From positions 1,240,001 to 1,304,000 of the forward strand of contig NZ_CP115300.1 in assembly GCF_027625935.1 (NCBI RefSeq): a stretch of 64,000 bases of DNA. Direction: 5' to 3'. The notes under the pieces were generated by a model. It was given only the letters and a program-made list of their open reading frames with translations, ran no database searches and was not told where the DNA came from. How positions within the stretch are numbered: position 1 is the stretch's first letter; each line of letters starts with the position of its first letter. The position numbers and the translations under genes are program-made. This DNA is from Streptomyces camelliae. GTDB taxonomy: Bacteria > Actinomycetota > Actinomycetes > Streptomycetales > Streptomycetaceae. Shown one piece after another: positions 53,620 through 63,404 of this stretch.

Positions 53620-54596
53620 GACGGACCCTCCTCGGTGCGCAGGAGGCCTGACTCCCGCAGCTCCTGCCAGAATTCCACCGGGACGCGGGCCGCGAACTGG
53701 TCGGCACAGTCGTGGACTTCGGCTGCGGAACGGGGTCCGGTCAGCACGCAGGCGACGGCCGGGTGGGCGGCGGAGAAGGCCAGTGCGGCGGCGCGCAGGG
53801 TGGTGCCGTGCCGTTCGGCGACCGTCTTCATCCGCACGGCCCGCGCAAGCAACTCATCGGGGGCCTGGCCGTAGTTGTACGTCGCATCGGGTCTCGGGTC
53901 GGCCAGCAGACCCGAGTTGAAGACCCCGCCGAGGACCACCGACACCCCGCGCTCGGCGGCCAGCGGCAGCAGTGCGGTGGCGGCGCTCCGGTCGAGCAGG
54001 GTGTACCGGCCCGCGCACAGAACCACGTCCACGTCGGTGTCGCGGACGAACCGGGTGAGCATCTCCGTCTGGTTCATGCCCGCGCCGATCGCGCCCACCA
54101 CGCCCTCGCCGCGCAGCTTCTCCAGGGCCGGATAGCCCTCCTGGAAGGCCTGTTCGGCGTGGTCGTCGGGGTCGTGCAGATACACGATGTCGACGCGGTC
54201 CAGGCCGAGCCGGGTGAGGCTGGCCTCCAGGGAGCGGCGGACGCCGTCGGCGCTGAAGTCCCACACGCGCCGGTGGGTCGCGGGTACGGCGAAGCCGTGC
54301 GCCAGGTCGTCGCCGGTGCCGTCGGCGTCGTCGGCGGGTTCGAGGCGGCGGCCGGCCTTGGTGGAGACCGTGTAGGCGGCGCGGTCGTGATCCCGCAGGG
54401 CCGCGCCGAGCCGGCGTTCGGACAGGCCGAGGCCGTAGTGCGGGGCGGTGTCGAAGTAGCGGATGCCGCGCTGCCAGGCGGCGGCCACGGTGTCGTGCGC
54501 CTGCCGGTCGTCCAGCGCGGTGTAGAGGTTGCCGATCGAGGCGGCGCCGAAGCCGAGGGGGGTGACCTCGACGCCGCTGCGGCCGAGCCGTCTCAC
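53616..54596 (-). CDS. Aldo/keto reductase, L-fucose (D-threo-aldose) dehydrogenase-like
   Basis: A 326-residue AKR. Catalytic residues: Asp in GIRYFDTAPHYGLGLSERRL with the Tyr of HYG, Lys in YTVSTKAGR and His in VDIVYLHDPDDH. C-terminal GPRSAAEVHD binds the nicotinamide coenzyme. This branch oxidises L-fucose or other D-threo-aldoses at C1 to the lactone. It is coupled at both ends: its GTG overlaps the SDR stop and its stop overlaps the mutarotase ATG. Confidence 0.9.
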   Translation of the reverse strand: MRRLGRSGVEVTPLGFGAASIGNLYTALDDRQAHDTVAAAWQRGIRYFDTAPHYGLGLSERRLGAALRDHDRAAYTVSTKAGRRLEPADDADGTGDDLAHGFAVPATHRRVWDFSADGVRRSLEASLTRLGLDRVDIVYLHDPDDHAEQAFQEGYPALEKLRGEGVVGAIGAGMNQTEMLTRFVRDTDVDVVLCAGRYTLLDRSAATALLPLAAERGVSVVLGGVFNSGLLADPRPDATYNYGQAPDELLARAVRMKTVAERHGTTLRAAALAFSAAHPAVACVLTGPRSAAEVHDCADQFAARVPVEFWQELRESGLLRTEEGPS

Positions 54597-55348
54597 CGGC
54601 CCGCCGGGCGCAGCCTCAGCCCCTGCATGCCGCCGTCGACGGCGAGCGCGGTGCCGGTGGTGGCACCGGAGAAGGGCCCGGCCAAGTAGGCGATGGCACC
54701 GGCGACTTCGGCGGTCGAGACGAGGCGGCCGGTGGGCTGGCGGGCCTGAAGGGCGGCGCGTTCGGCGGCCGGGTCGGGGGCCGCGTCCAGCAGCCGGCCG
54801 ACCCACGGGGTGTCCACCGTACCGGGGTTGACGCAGTTGACGCGGATGCCCTCGCGGACATGGTCGGCGGCCATGGCGAGGGTCAGGGAGTACACGGCGC
54901 CCTTGCTGGCGCTGTACAGGGCGCGGCTGGGCAGTCCGGCGGTGGCCGCGATGGAGCAGGTGTTGACGATCGCCGCGCGCCCGGAGCGGCGCAGATACGG
55001 CAGGGCGGCGCGGGCGGTGCGGACCATGCCGAGGACGTTGACGTCGAAGACGTGCCGCCACTCGGTGTCGTCGTTGTCCTCGACCGTGCCCTGGGCGCCG
55101 ATGCCGGCGTTGTTGACCAGGATGTCCAGCCCGCCGAGGTCGTCGGCGGCGCGCTCGACCGCCGTCCGTACCGAGGCGTCGTCGGTGACGTCGGCCCGGT
55201 ACGCCAGGAGCGGCTTGTCGACGCCGGCGGTGTCCCGGTCGAGGACGGCGACCTGGGCGCCGCGGGCGGCGAGGAGGTCGGCGGTGGCCCGGCCGATACC
55301 GGAGGCGCCGCCGGTGACCAGGGCCTTCAGGCCGGCGAACTCGCTCAT
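54593..55348 (-). CDS. SDR-family dehydrogenase (2-keto-3-deoxy-L-fuconate-type)
   Basis: A 251-residue classical short-chain dehydrogenase. Cofactor loop [15 protein letters not shown] motif [11 protein letters not shown], catalytic Ser in [10 protein letters not shown] and YxxxK in YSASKGAVY. The acidic residue VLDRDTAG after the second strand suggests NAD+. In the non-phosphorylative fucose pathway an SDR oxidises 2-keto-3-deoxy-L-fuconate. Its ATG overlaps the dehydratase stop. Confidence 0.9.
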   Translation of the reverse strand: MSEFAGLKALVTGGASGIGRATADLLAARGAQVAVLDRDTAGVDKPLLAYRADVTDDASVRTAVERAADDLGGLDILVNNAGIGAQGTVEDNDDTEWRHVFDVNVLGMVRTARAALPYLRRSGRAAIVNTCSIAATAGLPSRALYSASKGAVYSLTLAMAADHVREGIRVNCVNPGTVDTPWVGRLLDAAPDPAAERAALQARQPTGRLVSTAEVAGAIAYLAGPFSGATTGTALAVDGGMQGLRLRPAGR

Positions 55349-56685
55349 GCGGCCTCTCCCTTCTGGGTGTCGGGGTCGGCGGCCCAGTAGGTGCCGCCGG
55401 GGAAGGTGTAGCGCGCGACGGACTCCGGGCGCAGGGCGGCACAGAAGCCGGGCTCGGTGGGCGCGGTGTAGTGGCCGGCGCGGATGACGACCGGGGTGAC
55501 GAAGTGTTCGTGGAGGTGGTCGACGTATTCGATGACCCGGTCCTCGGTGGTGCCGGAGACCGCCATGTAGTCGAACATCGAGAGGTGTTGGACGAGCTCG
55601 CACAGGCCGACCCCGCCGGCGTGCGGGCAGACCGGGACGCCGAACTTGGCGGCGAGCAGCAGGACGGCGAGGTTCTCGTTGACGCCGGCGACGCGGGCGG
55701 CGTCGATCTGGACGATGTCGAGGGCACCCGCCTGGAGCATCTGCTTGAACATGATGCGGTTGTGGACGTGTTCGCCGGCGGCGACCTTCACCGGGGCCAC
55801 CGCGCGGCGGATCGCGGCGTGCCCGAGGACGTCGTCGGGGCTGGTGGGCTCCTCGATCCAGTACGGGCCGAACTCGGCGAGGGCCCGGGTCCAGCGGATC
55901 GCCTCGTCCACGCTCCAGCGCTGGTTGGCGTCGACGGCGAGGCGGATGTCCGGTCCGATCACGGCGCGGGCGACCCGGCATCGCCGGATGTCGTCGTCGA
56001 GGTCGGCGCCGACCTTCAGCTTGATCTGCGTGAAGCCGTCGGCGACGGCCTGCGCGGCGAGCCGGCCGAGCTTGTCGTCGTCGTAGCCGAGCCAGCCCGG
56101 GGAGGTGGTGTAGGCGGGGAAGCCGCGCTCCAGCAGCCGCGCCCGGCGCCCCTCGGCACCCTCCTTGCCCCGCCTGAGCAGGTCGAGGGCCTCCTCGGGG
56201 GTGAGGGCATCGGTGAGGTACCGGAAGTCGATCTGCGCGAGCAGCCACTCCGGGTCGGCGTCGGCGAGCAGCTGCCACAGCGGCTTGCCGGCCCGGCGGG
56301 CGGCGAGGTCCCAGACGGCGTTGACGACGGCCCCGATCGCCATGTGCATCACGCCCTTCTCGGGGCCGAGCCAGCGCAGTTGGCTGTCACCGATCAGGTC
56401 CCGGAAGAGCACGCCGGGGTCGGCGCACAGCTCCGCCACGTCACGGCCGAGCACATGGTCGCACAGCGCGTCGATCGCGGCGACCTGGACGTCGTTGCCC
56501 CGCCCGATGGTGAAGACGAATCCGTGTCCCTCCAGCCCGTCGGCGGCGTCGGTGCGCAGCACCACGTAGGCCGCCGAGTAGTCGGGGTCCGGGTTCATCG
56601 CGTCGGAGCCGTCGAGCTCGCGCGAGGTGGGGAAACGGATGTCGTGGGTGTCGACCGCGGTGATGCGGGCGGGGGGCTGGGACAC
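55345..56685 (-). CDS. L-fuconate dehydratase (enolase superfamily)
   Basis: A 446-residue enolase-superfamily enzyme. Key residues: KxK in [14 protein letters not shown], metal ligands in [20 protein letters not shown] and [15 protein letters not shown], and catalytic His in [16 protein letters not shown]. The run [12 protein letters not shown]...[20 protein letters not shown] matches L-fuconate dehydratase very closely. It converts L-fuconate to 2-keto-3-deoxy-L-fuconate. GTG 56685 has AAAGGA five bases upstream. It follows the ABC permease gene by 38 bases. Confidence 0.93.
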   Translation of the reverse strand: MSQPPARITAVDTHDIRFPTSRELDGSDAMNPDPDYSAAYVVLRTDAADGLEGHGFVFTIGRGNDVQVAAIDALCDHVLGRDVAELCADPGVLFRDLIGDSQLRWLGPEKGVMHMAIGAVVNAVWDLAARRAGKPLWQLLADADPEWLLAQIDFRYLTDALTPEEALDLLRRGKEGAEGRRARLLERGFPAYTTSPGWLGYDDDKLGRLAAQAVADGFTQIKLKVGADLDDDIRRCRVARAVIGPDIRLAVDANQRWSVDEAIRWTRALAEFGPYWIEEPTSPDDVLGHAAIRRAVAPVKVAAGEHVHNRIMFKQMLQAGALDIVQIDAARVAGVNENLAVLLLAAKFGVPVCPHAGGVGLCELVQHLSMFDYMAVSGTTEDRVIEYVDHLHEHFVTPVVIRAGHYTAPTEPGFCAALRPESVARYTFPGGTYWAADPDTQKGEAA

Positions 56686-56723
56686 TGAAGTCCTTTCCGT
56701 CAGGGGGCGGTTGGTGGCTGGGG

Positions 56724-57752
56724 TCAGTCCTGGGCGCGGCCCGTCGTCACGCGGGCGATCATGAGCGCGACGAGGATGATGCCGCCGTAGATGGCCTGGA
56801 TCCAGAACGACGGGACCTGGGCGAGGGTGAGCAGGTTCTGTACGACGCCCAGCAGCAGGACGCCGGTCAGGGCACCGGACATCGTGCCCTTGCCGCCGTC
56901 CAGGCTGATGCCGCCGATCACCGCGGCGGCGAACACGGTGAAGATCATGTTCTGGCCCTGGTTGGCACTGATCGCGCCGACGTACCCGGTCTGCAGCAGG
57001 CCGCCGATCGAGGCGAGGACACCGGCGACGACGTACACGCCGAGCATCACCCGGTCCACCCGGACCCCGGCCGCACGGGCGGCGTCCGCGTTGCCGCCGA
57101 TCGCGTACAGGGCGCGGCCGGTGCGGTGGTACTTCAGGAGGAACCCGGTGACGGTGAAGGCGACGGCGGCGAGCCACACGGACATCGGGACGTTGAGGAA
57201 GGTGGTGGTGGCCAGGGAGGAGAAGCTGTCGGGCATGCCGAACAGGGTCTTGCCCTTGGTGGCGCCGACGAGCAGGCCGCGCAGCACGATGAGCATCGCG
57301 AGGGTGACGATGAAGGCGTTGAGCCGGAACTTCACGACGAGCACGCCGTTGAAGGCGCCGATGGCCGCGCCGACCAGGGGAATCGCGAGCAGGGAGAGGG
57401 CGGCGGGGAGTTCGGTGCCCCAGCCGGACTGGCTCGCGGGCAGCACCAGCAGGGCGCCGACGGCCGGTGCGATGCCGACGACCGACTCCAGGGACAGGTC
57501 GAACTTGCCGGTGATCAGGACGAGGGACTCGGCGAGCACGACCATCGCGAGCGCGGCGGAGGCACCGATGACGGAGATCAGGTTCCGCTCGGTGAGGAAG
57601 GAGTCGTTGACCAGGGCGCCGAGCACCAGAAGCAGCAACAGGGCGGGAACGAGGGCGAGTTCGCGGGCGCGGCGGAGCAGGACGGCTCTGGCCGGCCGCG
57701 CGTCCGGGGTCTTCGGGGGCGCGAGCTGTGCGGCCGCCCGGGTCTCAGCCAT
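56724..57752 (-). CDS. Sugar ABC transporter permease (RbsC-like)
   Basis: A 342-residue inner-membrane permease with 8-10 helices. RbsC-family landmarks: [56 protein letters not shown] (the cytoplasmic EAA-like loop) and [20 protein letters not shown]. It works with the ATPase and binding protein encoded just upstream. AAGGAG six bases before ATG 57752 supports that start, which lies inside the end of the ATPase gene. Confidence 0.94.
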   Translation of the reverse strand: MAETRAAAQLAPPKTPDARPARAVLLRRARELALVPALLLLLVLGALVNDSFLTERNLISVIGASAALAMVVLAESLVLITGKFDLSLESVVGIAPAVGALLVLPASQSGWGTELPAALSLLAIPLVGAAIGAFNGVLVVKFRLNAFIVTLAMLIVLRGLLVGATKGKTLFGMPDSFSSLATTTFLNVPMSVWLAAVAFTVTGFLLKYHRTGRALYAIGGNADAARAAGVRVDRVMLGVYVVAGVLASIGGLLQTGYVGAISANQGQNMIFTVFAAAVIGGISLDGGKGTMSGALTGVLLLGVVQNLLTLAQVPSFWIQAIYGGIILVALMIARVTTGRAQD

Positions 57753-59235
57753 GGTCAACTCCTTCGATGGAGGCGATCAGCTCGTGGTCGTGCCAGCCGG
57801 CCGGGTGCTCGGCGACGACACGGCCGTGGAAGAGGACGAGGACGCGGTCGCAGCGGCGCAGGTCGTCGAGTTCGTCGGAGACGACGAGCACGGCGGTGCC
57901 GTCGTCGCGGGCGCTGTCCATGCGGGCGAGCAGGGACTCCTTGGACTTCACGTCGACGCCGGCGGTGGGGTTGATCAGGACCAGCAGCCGGGGGCCGGAG
58001 GCGAGGGCGCGGGCCATGACGACCTTCTGCGCGTTGCCGCCGGACAGGTCGGACACGGGCTGGTCGGGGCCTTCGGCGTGGATGTCGAGCCGGTCGATCA
58101 GGTCGGCGGCGAACCGGCGCCGCCGGTCGGTGCCGACGAAGCCGGCCCGGCCGAGCCGGTCCAGCACGCTGAGCGTGGCGTTGTCGCCGATGCTCATGCC
58201 GGACACCAGTCCCTGCTCGTGCCGGTCGCGCGGCACACAGCCGACCCCGGCCCGCAGCGCGGCCCGCACATCGCCGAACGGAAGCCGTTCGCCGTCCAGT
58301 CGGGCGGTGCCGCCGGTCGGAGTGTGCAGTCCGGCGAAGGACTCGGCGAGTTCGGTCTTGCCGCTGCCGCTGGACCCGGCGAGTCCGACGACCTCGCCGC
58401 GCCGGACGGTGAGGTCGACGTTCTCGTACGCCGGTGAGGTGAGCCCGCGCGCCGCCAGCAGCACGGCGGCGCCGTCATCGAACTGCCGTGCTCCTACGGC
58501 CTGTTCGGCGACGGTCTCTCCCGCCATGGCCTCCACCAGGGCCGCCTTGGGCAGGCCGGCGACCGGGGCGGTGGTGATCCAGCGGGCGTCGCGCAGCACG
58601 GTGACGGCCTGGCAGACCTCGTAGACCTCCTGGAGGTGGTGCGAGATGAACAGGAAGGTGACGCCGGATTCCTGCAGGGAGCGCATGCGGGTGAAGAGCC
58701 GCTCGATCTCCCGGTTGTCGAGCTGGGCGGTGGGTTCGTCCAGCACGATGAACCGGGCGCCGAGGCTCAACGCCCCTGCGATCTCCACCATCTGGCGGTC
58801 CTCGACCCGGAGGTCGGCGGTGCGCGCCTCGGGATCGACGTGCACGTCCCAGGTGCCGAGCAGTTCGGCGGCGTCCCGGCGCAGCCGGCGCCAGCTGATG
58901 AGACCGCGGCCGGTGGGCTGCCGGTTGAGGAACAGGTTCTCGGCGACGGTCAGCTCCGGGACGACCGTCGGTTTCTGGTAGACGCAGGCGACCTTGCGGC
59001 GCCAGGCGTCCCGGTCGGCCGGCGGGGGCGCGGGCTCGCCGTCGAAGCGGACCGTGCCCTCGTCCGGGGCCTGGAGTCCGGTGAGGATGTCGACCAGGGT
59101 GGACTTGCCGGCACCGTTGCGGCCGACCAGGGCGTGGGACTCGCCCGCGTGGACGGTGAGCCGGCCGTCGGCGAGGGCGACGGTGGGGCCGTACCGTTTG
59201 ACGATGCCTTCGGCTTCAACGAGCGGTGTACTCAT
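57745..59235 (-). CDS. Sugar ABC transporter ATPase, two nucleotide-binding domains (RbsA-like)
   Basis: A 496-residue duplicated ATPase. The first half has Walker A LVGRNGAGKSTLVDIL, signature-like LRVEDRQMVEIAGALS and Walker B FIVLDEPTAQLD. The second has the variant GLAGSSGSGKTELAESFAGL, signature LSGGNAQKVVMARALA and a degenerate Walker B LLVLINPTAGVD, where the usual Glu is absent. Such asymmetry is usual in this family. Its ATG overlaps the binding-protein stop. Confidence 0.94.
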   Translation of the reverse strand: MSTPLVEAEGIVKRYGPTVALADGRLTVHAGESHALVGRNGAGKSTLVDILTGLQAPDEGTVRFDGEPAPPPADRDAWRRKVACVYQKPTVVPELTVAENLFLNRQPTGRGLISWRRLRRDAAELLGTWDVHVDPEARTADLRVEDRQMVEIAGALSLGARFIVLDEPTAQLDNREIERLFTRMRSLQESGVTFLFISHHLQEVYEVCQAVTVLRDARWITTAPVAGLPKAALVEAMAGETVAEQAVGARQFDDGAAVLLAARGLTSPAYENVDLTVRRGEVVGLAGSSGSGKTELAESFAGLHTPTGGTARLDGERLPFGDVRAALRAGVGCVPRDRHEQGLVSGMSIGDNATLSVLDRLGRAGFVGTDRRRRFAADLIDRLDIHAEGPDQPVSDLSGGNAQKVVMARALASGPRLLVLINPTAGVDVKSKESLLARMDSARDDGTAVLVVSDELDDLRRCDRVLVLFHGRVVAEHPAGWHDHELIASIEGVDHG

Positions 59236-60296
59236 TTGACCGTGTTGCCCCACAGCTTGGGGTCGTCGACGTCGGCCTTGGTGACCAGGGGTGCGGGCAG
59301 CTGGTCCTCCAGGATGCCGCTGGGCAGCTTGACGATCGTGGAGCCGTGGTCGGTCGGACCGGGCCGGAACGTCTTCCCGGCCATCGCGGCCTTGATGTAG
59401 TACAGGCCGTACTGGGCGTAGGCGTCGGCGGGCTGGGAGACCGTGGCGTCGATCTCGCCCTTGCGGATGGCGTCGAACTCCTGCGGGATGCCGTCGTTGG
59501 AGACGATGGTGATGTGGCCCTGCTGCCCGGCGGGCTTGAGCATGTTCTTGGACTTCAGGGTCTGCAGGGTCGGCGCGAGGTAGACGCCGCCGGCCTGGAG
59601 GTAGATGCCCTTGATGTCGGGGTTGGCGCCCAGCAGGGTGTCGAGCTTGGCGGCGGCGGTGTCGGACTCCCACTTGGCGGGGATCTCCAGCACCTTCAGC
59701 TTCGGGTACTTCTTCGTCACACAGGACCGGAAGGCCTCGGAGCGGTCGCGGCCGTTGACCGAGGCGAGGTCGCCCATGATCTGCACGACCTTGCCGCTGC
59801 CGACGTGCTGTCCGAGGTAGTCGCAGGCCTTCTCGCCGTACGCCACGTTGTCGGCGCGCACCACCATGGCGACCTTGCCCTTGTCGGGCGCGACGTCCAC
59901 GGCGACCACGGGAACGCCCTTGCGCTCGGCCTGGTCGAGCCCCGCCTGGATGGCGGCGCTGTCCAGCGGGGCGACCACCAGTCCCTTGACGTCCTGGGTG
60001 AGTTCGTTGTCGATATCGGTGATCTGCTGCGAGGGGTCGCTGTTGGAGTTGACCGTCTTCAGCACCTCGACGCCCTCGGACTTCGCCATCTTGGGCACGT
60101 AGTCGTTGTACGACTGCCAGAACGGCGAGGTCAGCAGCGGCAGGATCACACCCACCTTGCCGGTGCCGCCGCCCCCCGCGCTCGCGGTGTCCTTGGTGCT
60201 GCCGCAGGCGGCGAGCATGAGCGAGGCGCCGGCGGCCAGAGCCACCGCGCCGATGATCCGTGACCTGCTGCGCTTCCACACTGTGCTGGCGGGCAT
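59232..60296 (-). CDS. Sugar ABC transporter substrate-binding lipoprotein (RbsB-like)
   Basis: A 354-residue lipoprotein of the ribose/galactose-binding class. Signal peptide and lipobox AAGASLMLAACG; VGVILPLLTSPFWQSYNDYV, VKGLVVAPLDSAAIQAGLDQ and VVAVDVAPDKG are the sugar-binding strands. It delivers the sugar, most likely L-fucose or a related 6-deoxyhexose given the neighbours. GAGGAG lies seven bases before ATG 60296. It is the first gene of the seven-gene-plus operon and faces the GntR gene. Confidence 0.93.
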   Translation of the reverse strand: MPASTVWKRSRSRIIGAVALAAGASLMLAACGSTKDTASAGGGGTGKVGVILPLLTSPFWQSYNDYVPKMAKSEGVEVLKTVNSNSDPSQQITDIDNELTQDVKGLVVAPLDSAAIQAGLDQAERKGVPVVAVDVAPDKGKVAMVVRADNVAYGEKACDYLGQHVGSGKVVQIMGDLASVNGRDRSEAFRSCVTKKYPKLKVLEIPAKWESDTAAAKLDTLLGANPDIKGIYLQAGGVYLAPTLQTLKSKNMLKPAGQQGHITIVSNDGIPQEFDAIRKGEIDATVSQPADAYAQYGLYYIKAAMAGKTFRPGPTDHGSTIVKLPSGILEDQLPAPLVTKADVDDPKLWGNTVK

Positions 60297-60420
60297 CTCG
60301 CGGCTCCTCGTCGAGGGTGGTGTCGAGGGTGTGGTCCGATGGTTTTCGAGCAGACGCGGCATACTTATCAGACCAATAAGGCGAGACAACACCCTCGTGC
60401 AGCGAAATTCCCGCCCAGCG

Positions 60421-60447
60421 CGGCGTAGTGGTCGGACCACTACGCCG
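60421..60447. promoter_or_regulatory. FadR/GntR operator between fucose-type operon and regulator
   Basis: Thirteen-base arms (60421-60433 and 60435-60447) are exact complements around one central G. The core TGGTC-G-GACCA fits the FadR-subfamily pattern TGGTN3ACCA. A second TGGTC half-site occurs at about 60333. The site is 37 bases before the GntR start and 125 bases from the operon start. Confidence 0.75.
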
Positions 60448-60484
60448 TTTAGACTGCGTCGCACCGGGTGACTGGAGGAGTGGC

Positions 60485-61213
60485 GTGGACGAGGCAGCAC
60501 CGCAGAAGGGCACGGTGACCCAGCGCGCCATCGAGCAGATCAAGGCGATGATCGCCGAGGGCCGGCTGGAGCCGGGCCAGCGACTGCCCACCGAGCGGGA
60601 TCTCGCGGTCCAGCTCGGCATCTCGCGCAGCTCGATGCGGGAGGCGATCCGCGCGCTAACGGTACTGGGCGTCCTGGAGGCCCGGCACGGATCCGGCATC
60701 TACGTCACCGCACTGGAGGCCGGCGACCTGCTGGAGACCTTCGGGGTGGTCGCGGATCTGTCCCGGGGACCACGGCTGGTGGAGCTGCTGGAAGTACGGC
60801 GGATCCTGGAGTCCACGGCTGTGGCGCTGGCCGCCGCGCGGATCACCGACAGTCAACTCGCCACCGTGGAGAAGCACTTGGCCGCGATGAACGCCTCCGA
60901 CGACCCCGAGGAGATCCTCGCCCACGATCTCGCCTTCCACCGGGAGATCGCCGCCGCTGCGGGCAACGAGACCATGGCGGCGATCTTGGAGGGGCTGTCG
61001 TCGCGCACCTTCCGGGCCCGGGTGTGGCGGGGGTATCAGGAGGAGGGGGCGTTCGCGCGTACCCGCCGCGAACACGCCGCCATCCACCGGGCTCTGGCCG
61101 CCCGGGATCCGGAGGCTGCACGAGCGGCGGCAGCAGCCCATGTCGGCGAGGTGGAGGAGTGGCTGCGGGCACAGCTCGGGCAGCGGAGCAAGGGCGAACA
61201 GGCCGGCGAGTAG
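60485..61213 (+). CDS. GntR/FadR-family regulator of the sugar operon
   Basis: A 242-residue regulator. Winged helix: QRLPTERDLAVQLGISRSSM with MREAIRALTVLGVLEARHGS. The C-terminal FCD domain has metal-binding residues in EVRRILESTAVALAAARI, HDLAFHREIAAAAGN and HAAIHRALAARDPEAARAA. It probably represses the divergent catabolic operon until a pathway sugar acid binds. GGAGGAG precedes GTG 60485. Confidence 0.92.
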   Translation: MDEAAPQKGTVTQRAIEQIKAMIAEGRLEPGQRLPTERDLAVQLGISRSSMREAIRALTVLGVLEARHGSGIYVTALEAGDLLETFGVVADLSRGPRLVELLEVRRILESTAVALAAARITDSQLATVEKHLAAMNASDDPEEILAHDLAFHREIAAAAGNETMAAILEGLSSRTFRARVWRGYQEEGAFARTRREHAAIHRALAARDPEAARAAAAAHVGEVEEWLRAQLGQRSKGEQAGE

Positions 61214-61280
61214 GCGATGGCACGACCGCATCGCGCGCCTTCCGGAGGTCACGCCAGACCGTGGCGCGGCGGCGGCTGGG

Positions 61281-61418
61281 CCATGGCCTCATGCGCACGG
61301 GCCCGAAGAGGCGGGGGTGCCACTGGTCGTGCCGGTACCCGACGAGGAGCGGCCGCGGATACTCGGCCTGCTGCCGGGGGACCTGCGAGAGCGCGCCGCC
61401 GGCGGCCTCTCGACGTAG
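61281..61418 (+). pseudogene. Possible C-terminal gene remnant
   Basis: One frame has the codon bias of a real gene and ends in a stop at 61418: AHGPEEAGVPLVVPVPDEER followed by PRILGLLPGDLRERAAGG. It has no start or ribosome binding site. I do not recognise the family. It could be the end of a deleted gene between the GntR and amidase genes, or chance. Confidence 0.25.
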
Positions 61419-61483
61419 CGCCGCCGAACCGGCACAGTTCTCCGTGCACCTTGCCTGATACCAGCGAGTAACTAGGAGTGCCC

Positions 61484-62839
61484 GTGGGGAACTGGGCCGG
61501 CCGGACCGCCGCAGAGATCGCCGCCGCCGTACGCGCCAAGGAGGTCACGCCCCGGGAGGTGGTGGCGGAGCACCTCGCGCGGATCGAGCGGCTCGACGGG
61601 CGGGTCGGGGCGTTCCGGAAGGTGCGGGCCGAGGCGGCGCTCGCCGAGGCCGACGAGCTGGCCTCGCGCGCCGACCTGGCCGAACTGCCGCTCGCGGGTG
61701 TGCCGTTGGCCGTGAAGGACAACCTGGCGGTGCGCGGCGAGGCGCATCGCGACGGCTCGGCCGCCACGCCCGGCACCCCGGCCGACGCGGACCATGTCAC
61801 GGTGGCCCGGCTGCGGGCGGCCGGTGCGGTGGTCGTGGGGCTGACGAACGTGCCCGAGCTGTGTGTCTTCGGCACCACGGAGGGTGTGTACGGCACGACC
61901 CGCAATCCGTGGGACCTCTCCCGTACGGCGGGCGGCTCCTCCGGCGGCAGCGCGGCCGCCGTGGCCGCGGGGCTGGTGCCGCTCGCGCTCGGCAACGACG
62001 GCATGGGCTCGCTGCGCATCCCGGCGGCGAACTGCGGTCTGGTCACACTGAAGCCCGGACACGGGGTGGTGCCGGCCGGGATCGGCCACGGCGACTGGTT
62101 CGGCATGGCGGAGAACGGCCCGCTCGCCACCACGGTCGAGGATCTGCGGCTGATGCTGGACGTGCTCGCCGGCAGCGCGCTCCCCCGGACGTCGGAGCCC
62201 GTGTCGCTGCGGATCGCCGTGGCCCTGCGCAGCCCGCTGGCCGGGATCAGCGTGAGCAGGCCGTATACGACCGCGGTCCGGGAGGCGGCCGGGGTGCTGG
62301 CGCGGGGCGGGCACCAGGTGCGGCGGGCCGAGCCGCCGTATCCCCTCTCCCTGGGCGTGACCGCGCTGCGGCACTGGACGGCGGGGACGGCTGTGGACGC
62401 CGAGGGCCTGGACCCGGCCCGGCTGGCCCGGCGGACCCGCGTGCACGCGGCGCTGGGCCGGCGTTCCGTCGGCTCGGTGCGGACCGGCGACGCCCGCGAG
62501 CGGCTTCGCGCGCACCTGACGCCCTTCTTCACCGAGCACGACGTCCTGCTCACCCCGGCCCTGGCCCGCCGCTCCCCCGCGGCCGGCCCGTGGCACGAGC
62601 GCGGCTGGCTGCGCAACATCCTCGCCAACACCGCGTACTCCCCGTTCACCCCGCCGTGGAACCTGACGGGCTGGCCCGCGATGTCGGTCCCCGTCGGCAC
62701 CCTGCCCTCGGGCGCCCCCTGCGCCGTACAGCTCGTCGGACGGCCGGGCTCGGAGGATGTCCTGCTGGGGCTGGCGGAGGAGCTGGAGAAGCGGCGGCCC
62801 TGGCAGCGGACGGCACCGATGACCGGTGCCGGCTCCTGA
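61484..62839 (+). CDS. Amidase-signature-family amidase
   Basis: A 451-residue amidase. The Ser-cisSer-Lys triad is readable: Lys in LAVKDNLAV, cis-Ser in TAGGSSGGSAAAVAAG and nucleophile Ser in GNDGMGSLRIPAANCG. It hydrolyses an amide or C-N bond; the substrate is unknown. GTG 61484 is preferred because AGGAG (61474-61478) is then five bases upstream; GTG 61478 lies on that site. It is not obviously part of the sugar regulon. Confidence 0.9.
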   Translation: MGNWAGRTAAEIAAAVRAKEVTPREVVAEHLARIERLDGRVGAFRKVRAEAALAEADELASRADLAELPLAGVPLAVKDNLAVRGEAHRDGSAATPGTPADADHVTVARLRAAGAVVVGLTNVPELCVFGTTEGVYGTTRNPWDLSRTAGGSSGGSAAAVAAGLVPLALGNDGMGSLRIPAANCGLVTLKPGHGVVPAGIGHGDWFGMAENGPLATTVEDLRLMLDVLAGSALPRTSEPVSLRIAVALRSPLAGISVSRPYTTAVREAAGVLARGGHQVRRAEPPYPLSLGVTALRHWTAGTAVDAEGLDPARLARRTRVHAALGRRSVGSVRTGDARERLRAHLTPFFTEHDVLLTPALARRSPAAGPWHERGWLRNILANTAYSPFTPPWNLTGWPAMSVPVGTLPSGAPCAVQLVGRPGSEDVLLGLAEELEKRRPWQRTAPMTGAGS

Positions 62840-62845
62840 ACCTGT

Positions 62846-63331
62846 CTACTCCAGGGACCGGTGCATGATGTGCAGCCCCACCCGGCCGTGCCGGGGGTGG
62901 TCGTACGCCTGCGGGACCGTGCCCAGGATCGTGAAGCCGAGGGAGGTCCACAGGGCGACGGCGGGATTGGTCTCGACCACGGCGTTGAAGACCATCGCGC
63001 GGTAGCCGTGCGCCCTGGCCTCGGCCAGGACGTGTTCGGCGAGGGCGCGGCCGACGCCCTGGCCGGTGCAGTCGGGGTCGACCATGAAGCCGGCATTGGC
63101 CACGCGGGCGGCGGGGCCGCCGTAGTTGGAGGTGAGGTAGGCCGAGCCGACCACGTCTCCCGCGGGGTTCTCGGCGACATACACGCGCTTGGCCGGGCTC
63201 ATCCACAGGGCGCGGGCGTCGTCCTCGCTCGTTTCCGGGTCCCAGGCGTAGGTCTCGGCGGCGGCGACGATCCGGTGCCAGAAAGGCCAGATCCGCGGCC
63301 AGTCGGCGGCCGCGGCTTCTCTGATCAGCAT
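62846..63331 (-). CDS. GNAT-family N-acetyltransferase
   Basis: A 161-residue acetyltransferase. N-terminal IREAAAADWPRIWPFWHRIV, the acetyl-CoA pyrophosphate loop DPDCTGQGVGRALAEHVLAE (QGVGRA) and the final NPAVALWTSLGFTILGTVPQ motif are complete. Close types are N-acetyltransferases for phosphinothricin-like or protein substrates. It ends tail-to-tail with the amidase gene, six bases apart. Confidence 0.9.
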   Translation of the reverse strand: MLIREAAAADWPRIWPFWHRIVAAAETYAWDPETSEDDARALWMSPAKRVYVAENPAGDVVGSAYLTSNYGGPAARVANAGFMVDPDCTGQGVGRALAEHVLAEARAHGYRAMVFNAVVETNPAVALWTSLGFTILGTVPQAYDHPRHGRVGLHIMHRSLE

Positions 63332-63404
63332 GGGCGTGAGTCTGCCAGGCCGGCCCCGGCAGCCACGCCCACGCGTACGGCGATCGCGAACGGATCCGCC
63401 CGGC

